Origin: Phascolarctobacterium sp.
Lineage (GTDB): Bacteria; Bacillota; Negativicutes; Acidaminococcales; Acidaminococcaceae
DNA length: 7,901 nt
Direction of reading: 5' to 3'
Assembly (NCBI GenBank): GCA_022718015.1
Contig: JAIHZV010000046.1
Span: 1-7,901, forward strand
Positions 6,135-7,901 of the stretch are shown piece after piece. The position numbers were made by a program, and so were the translations under genes. Each line of letters starts with the position of its first letter. Position 1 is the stretch's first letter. The notes under the pieces were generated by a model, which was not told where the DNA came from, did not search any database, and was given only the letters and a program-made list of their open reading frames with translations.

Positions 6135-7256
6135 TTAATCCTTTCGTTCATAGGCACGGTAATTGCCCAAAATCTTGCAATAGGTGCTCTTCTCACGCAC
6201 CTCGTCCATAACGTCTGCCACCAGCGGGTCGCTGAGGTTGCCTGTCACGTCGATATAGAAGAAATATTCCCAGGTCTTGCCCACAATCGGACGCGATTCC
6301 AGATTCAGCATATTCAGGCCCATGTGATAGAAGCTGGCCAGCATTTTATACAGCGAGCCTGTCTCGTGCTTCACAGCGACCAGCAGCGTAATCTTGTTGG
6401 CATCAGCAGAAATCTCCGGCTTTTTCGCGATAATGACAAAGCGCGTATAATTGTTGCTGTTGCTGTTAATCGCCGGAGCAATAATTTTCAGCTTGTACAG
6501 CTCCGCAGCCTGACGTCCTGCTATAGCGCCAAGCGTAATATCCTGCTTCTCGGCAACCTCCTCCGCGCTCTTAGAGGTACTGAAGTACGGCACCTGCTCG
6601 ATTTCCGGATAGTCGCGCAAAAACTCCTTGCATTGCTTGAGTCCCTGCGGATGAGAATAGACAGTCTTAATTGTCTGCAGCGTCGCGCCATCACAGCCCA
6701 AAAGGTTCTGCTCAATCTTGACGCATTGCTCGCCGACGATGCTGCAATCATATTGGCGCAGCAGGTCATATACCTCGGTAATGCCGCCGGTAGAAGAATT
6801 TTCGATAGGCAGAACAGCATAATCCATGCTGCCGTCCGTCACGCTGGCGATAACCTCCTCAAAGGTGTTGTAGTGATGACGGAGATATTTTTTGCCATCA
6901 AAATAATCGCGCAGCGCCTGATGTGTAAACGAGCCCTCAGGTCCGAAGCAACCGACCTGATATTCATAATTATTGGCACCCTCGGCCAGCGCTGTTTCCT
7001 CCAATACGCAGGCCTGGTCGATAATGCCACGCATAATATTTTTAACGGCAACAGAATAATCCTTGTTTTCCAGAAAGCCTGCCACCTTATCAATAACCTT
7101 GGCCTCACGCGCCTTATCCTTTACCGGCAGGCCCTTAGCCTTTTTGTAGGCAGCCACCTGCATCACGAGCTGCAGGCGGTTTTCCAGCACCTCCGCGAGC
7201 TGCTGGTCCATACGGTCTATGTCCTTGCGAATAGTCTCTAAATCAAGTTCCTGCAT
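6135..7256 (-). CDS. pheA: Bifunctional chorismate mutase/prephenate dehydratase (P-protein)
   Basis: This 373-residue cytoplasmic fusion turns chorismate into prephenate and then phenylpyruvate, the precursor of phenylalanine. Residues 1-90 are an AroQ-type chorismate mutase (LETIRKDIDRMDQQLAEVLENR, with R10, R27, K39, D47, R50). The dehydratase follows at about 98-280: GCFGPEGSFTHQA (102-114), PIENSSTGGI (150-159), SHPQGLKQCKEFL (201-213) and the TRF catalytic motif (271-273). An ACT domain at 290-365 has ETGSLYKML and ESRP (320-323), the phenylalanine-binding motif, so feedback inhibition by phenylalanine is expected. The frame continues upstream to an ATG at 7367, but those 37 residues lie over aroC and match no P-protein. 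The ATG at 7256 has GGGAG 7 bases upstream and begins exactly at the mutase domain. It sits 1 base after the aroC stop and 3 bases before aroE. Confidence 0.96.
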   Translation of the reverse strand: MQELDLETIRKDIDRMDQQLAEVLENRLQLVMQVAAYKKAKGLPVKDKAREAKVIDKVAGFLENKDYSVAVKNIMRGIIDQACVLEETALAEGANNYEYQVGCFGPEGSFTHQALRDYFDGKKYLRHHYNTFEEVIASVTDGSMDYAVLPIENSSTGGITEVYDLLRQYDCSIVGEQCVKIEQNLLGCDGATLQTIKTVYSHPQGLKQCKEFLRDYPEIEQVPYFSTSKSAEEVAEKQDITLGAIAGRQAAELYKLKIIAPAINSNSNNYTRFVIIAKKPEISADANKITLLVAVKHETGSLYKMLASFYHMGLNMLNLESRPIVGKTWEYFFYIDVTGNLSDPLVADVMDEVREKSTYCKILGNYRAYERKD

Positions 7257-7257
7257 C

Positions 7258-7901
7258 TTATTTCTCCCATTTCTTTGCTTCCAAAAGCAGGTCCCACAGC
7301 GTCCAGGCGATAACTGCTTCGATAACCGGAACAGCACGCTGTACAATGCAGGGGTCATGTCTGCCAACGATGGTCAATGTAGTATCCTTCTGCTCCTTGA
7401 GGCTGACGGTCTTTTGCTCACGCGCAATCGAAGGCGTAGGCTTGATGGCCACACGCAGCACCAGCGGCATGCCGTTCGTCAGACCTCCTGTAATTCCGCC
7501 GTTATGGTTCGTCAAGCATTCAACTCTACCGTCCACGTAATGCATAGCATCATTCGCCTCAGCGCCCGTCAGCGCAGCAAAGCCGAAGCCGTCGCCAAAC
7601 TCCACGCCCTTCACGGCAGGAACGGAAAACAGCGCCTGACTCAAGCGGCTTTCCACCGAATCGAAAAACGGTGCGCCAATGCCCACAGGCAGATGCAGCG
7701 CCATCGCCTCAATCACGCCGCCCACACTGTTCAGCTCGGCCTTCGCCTGTAAAATACGCTGCTGCATCACCTCGCCCACAGCGTCATCCAGCACAGCAAA
7801 GCTTTTGCTGCCTAGCCGCTGCAGCTCGGCAGCCGTAATACCCAGCGAATCAAAGCGTTTTTCCTGCACATCCTGAATCTGCAAAATATGCGCACCAACG
7901 A
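7258..7901 (-). CDS. aroC: Chorismate synthase, C-terminal part (5' truncated by window edge)
   Basis: The last 213 residues of chorismate synthase are visible; the frame is open to the right edge, so the true start is outside. The full enzyme is usually near 380 residues. It removes phosphate from 5-enolpyruvylshikimate 3-phosphate to give chorismate and needs reduced FMN. Conserved parts include GVIEAMALHLPVGIGAPFFD, the EFGDGFGFA segment, the NHNGGITGGLTNGMPLVLRV glycine-rich stretch, the KPTPSI loop, and the RHDPCIVQRAVPVIEA signature near the C terminus. No change in key residues is seen. It is the first visible gene of the aro operon; its stop lies one base from pheA, whose ribosome binding site is in the last aroC codons. 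The promoter of the operon is not in the window. Confidence 0.96.
   Translation of the reverse strand, partial: VGAHILQIQDVQEKRFDSLGITAAELQRLGSKSFAVLDDAVGEVMQQRILQAKAELNSVGGVIEAMALHLPVGIGAPFFDSVESRLSQALFSVPAVKGVEFGDGFGFAALTGAEANDAMHYVDGRVECLTNHNGGITGGLTNGMPLVLRVAIKPTPSIAREQKTVSLKEQKDTTLTIVGRHDPCIVQRAVPVIEAVIAWTLWDLLLEAKKWEK
7264..7268 (-). promoter_or_regulatory. Ribosome binding site deciding the pheA start
   Basis: GGGAG on the minus strand, within the last codons of aroC, is 7 bases before ATG 7256. It supports the short start over the in-frame ATG at 7367. Confidence 0.7.

Noticed and set aside
6123..7241. A 372-codon plus-strand reading frame opposite pheA
   Set aside because: It is antisense to a fully convincing P-protein with all motifs, has no recognisable family, and its Leu/Arg/Ala/Ile-rich make-up is what the reverse of GC-rich third-position codons gives.
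7219..7752. A 177-codon plus-strand frame opposite aroC, with other plus-strand frames of 64-148 codons opposite the reductase, aroK, aroE and aroQ
   Set aside because: Each lies antisense to a gene with conserved motifs throughout, has no convincing family, and shows biased shadow composition.

Overview
The window reads as a chromosomal stretch of an anaerobic Firmicute. A Negativicutes-like gut bacterium is my best guess, from protein style and gene content only. Evidence for it includes strong AGGAGG-type ribosome binding sites, a TTG start, a CoA-disulfide-reductase-type flavoprotein, a C_GCAxxG_C_C redox protein, and a chorismate-mutase/prephenate-dehydratase fusion inside an aro operon. 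No RNA gene, CRISPR array or intact transposase is visible.

Layout, left to right. Positions 2-451 (+) hold the C-terminal effector domain of a LysR-type regulator cut by the left edge. Its stop lies 9 bases from the stop of a convergent gene (461-1798, -) for an AAA_14/DUF4143 ATPase. That gene stands alone, is visibly AT-richer than the rest, starts with TTG and has its own promoter. The 248-base gap 1799-2046 holds this promoter, three 33-bp tandem repeats plus a decayed fourth copy (1862-1980), and a strong hairpin terminator (1992-2036). Next comes a two-gene unit on the minus strand: a flavoprotein disulfide/persulfide reductase fused to a rhodanese domain (2526-4223), then a small Cys-rich C_GCAxxG_C_C protein (2047-2490). 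Its extended -10 promoter sits against the terminator of the operon upstream.

The right half (4379-7901, -) is a tightly packed aromatic amino acid operon in the order aroC (partial)-pheA-aroE-aroK-aroQ. Genes overlap by 4 bases or lie 1-3 bases apart. AroQ, AroE and AroK carry out shikimate pathway steps from 3-dehydroquinate to shikimate 3-phosphate, AroC makes chorismate, and the fused PheA turns chorismate into phenylpyruvate for phenylalanine. DAHP synthase, AroB and AroA are not in view; upstream genes may lie beyond the right edge.

Most of the window is ordinary metabolism. The parts that merit a second look are the 33-bp repeat cluster, which resembles the multiple terminal repeats of an IS21-type element without the element, and the reductase-rhodanese/Cys-rich pair, which looks like a sulfur-handling module. 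I see no convincing evidence of a wholly new system.
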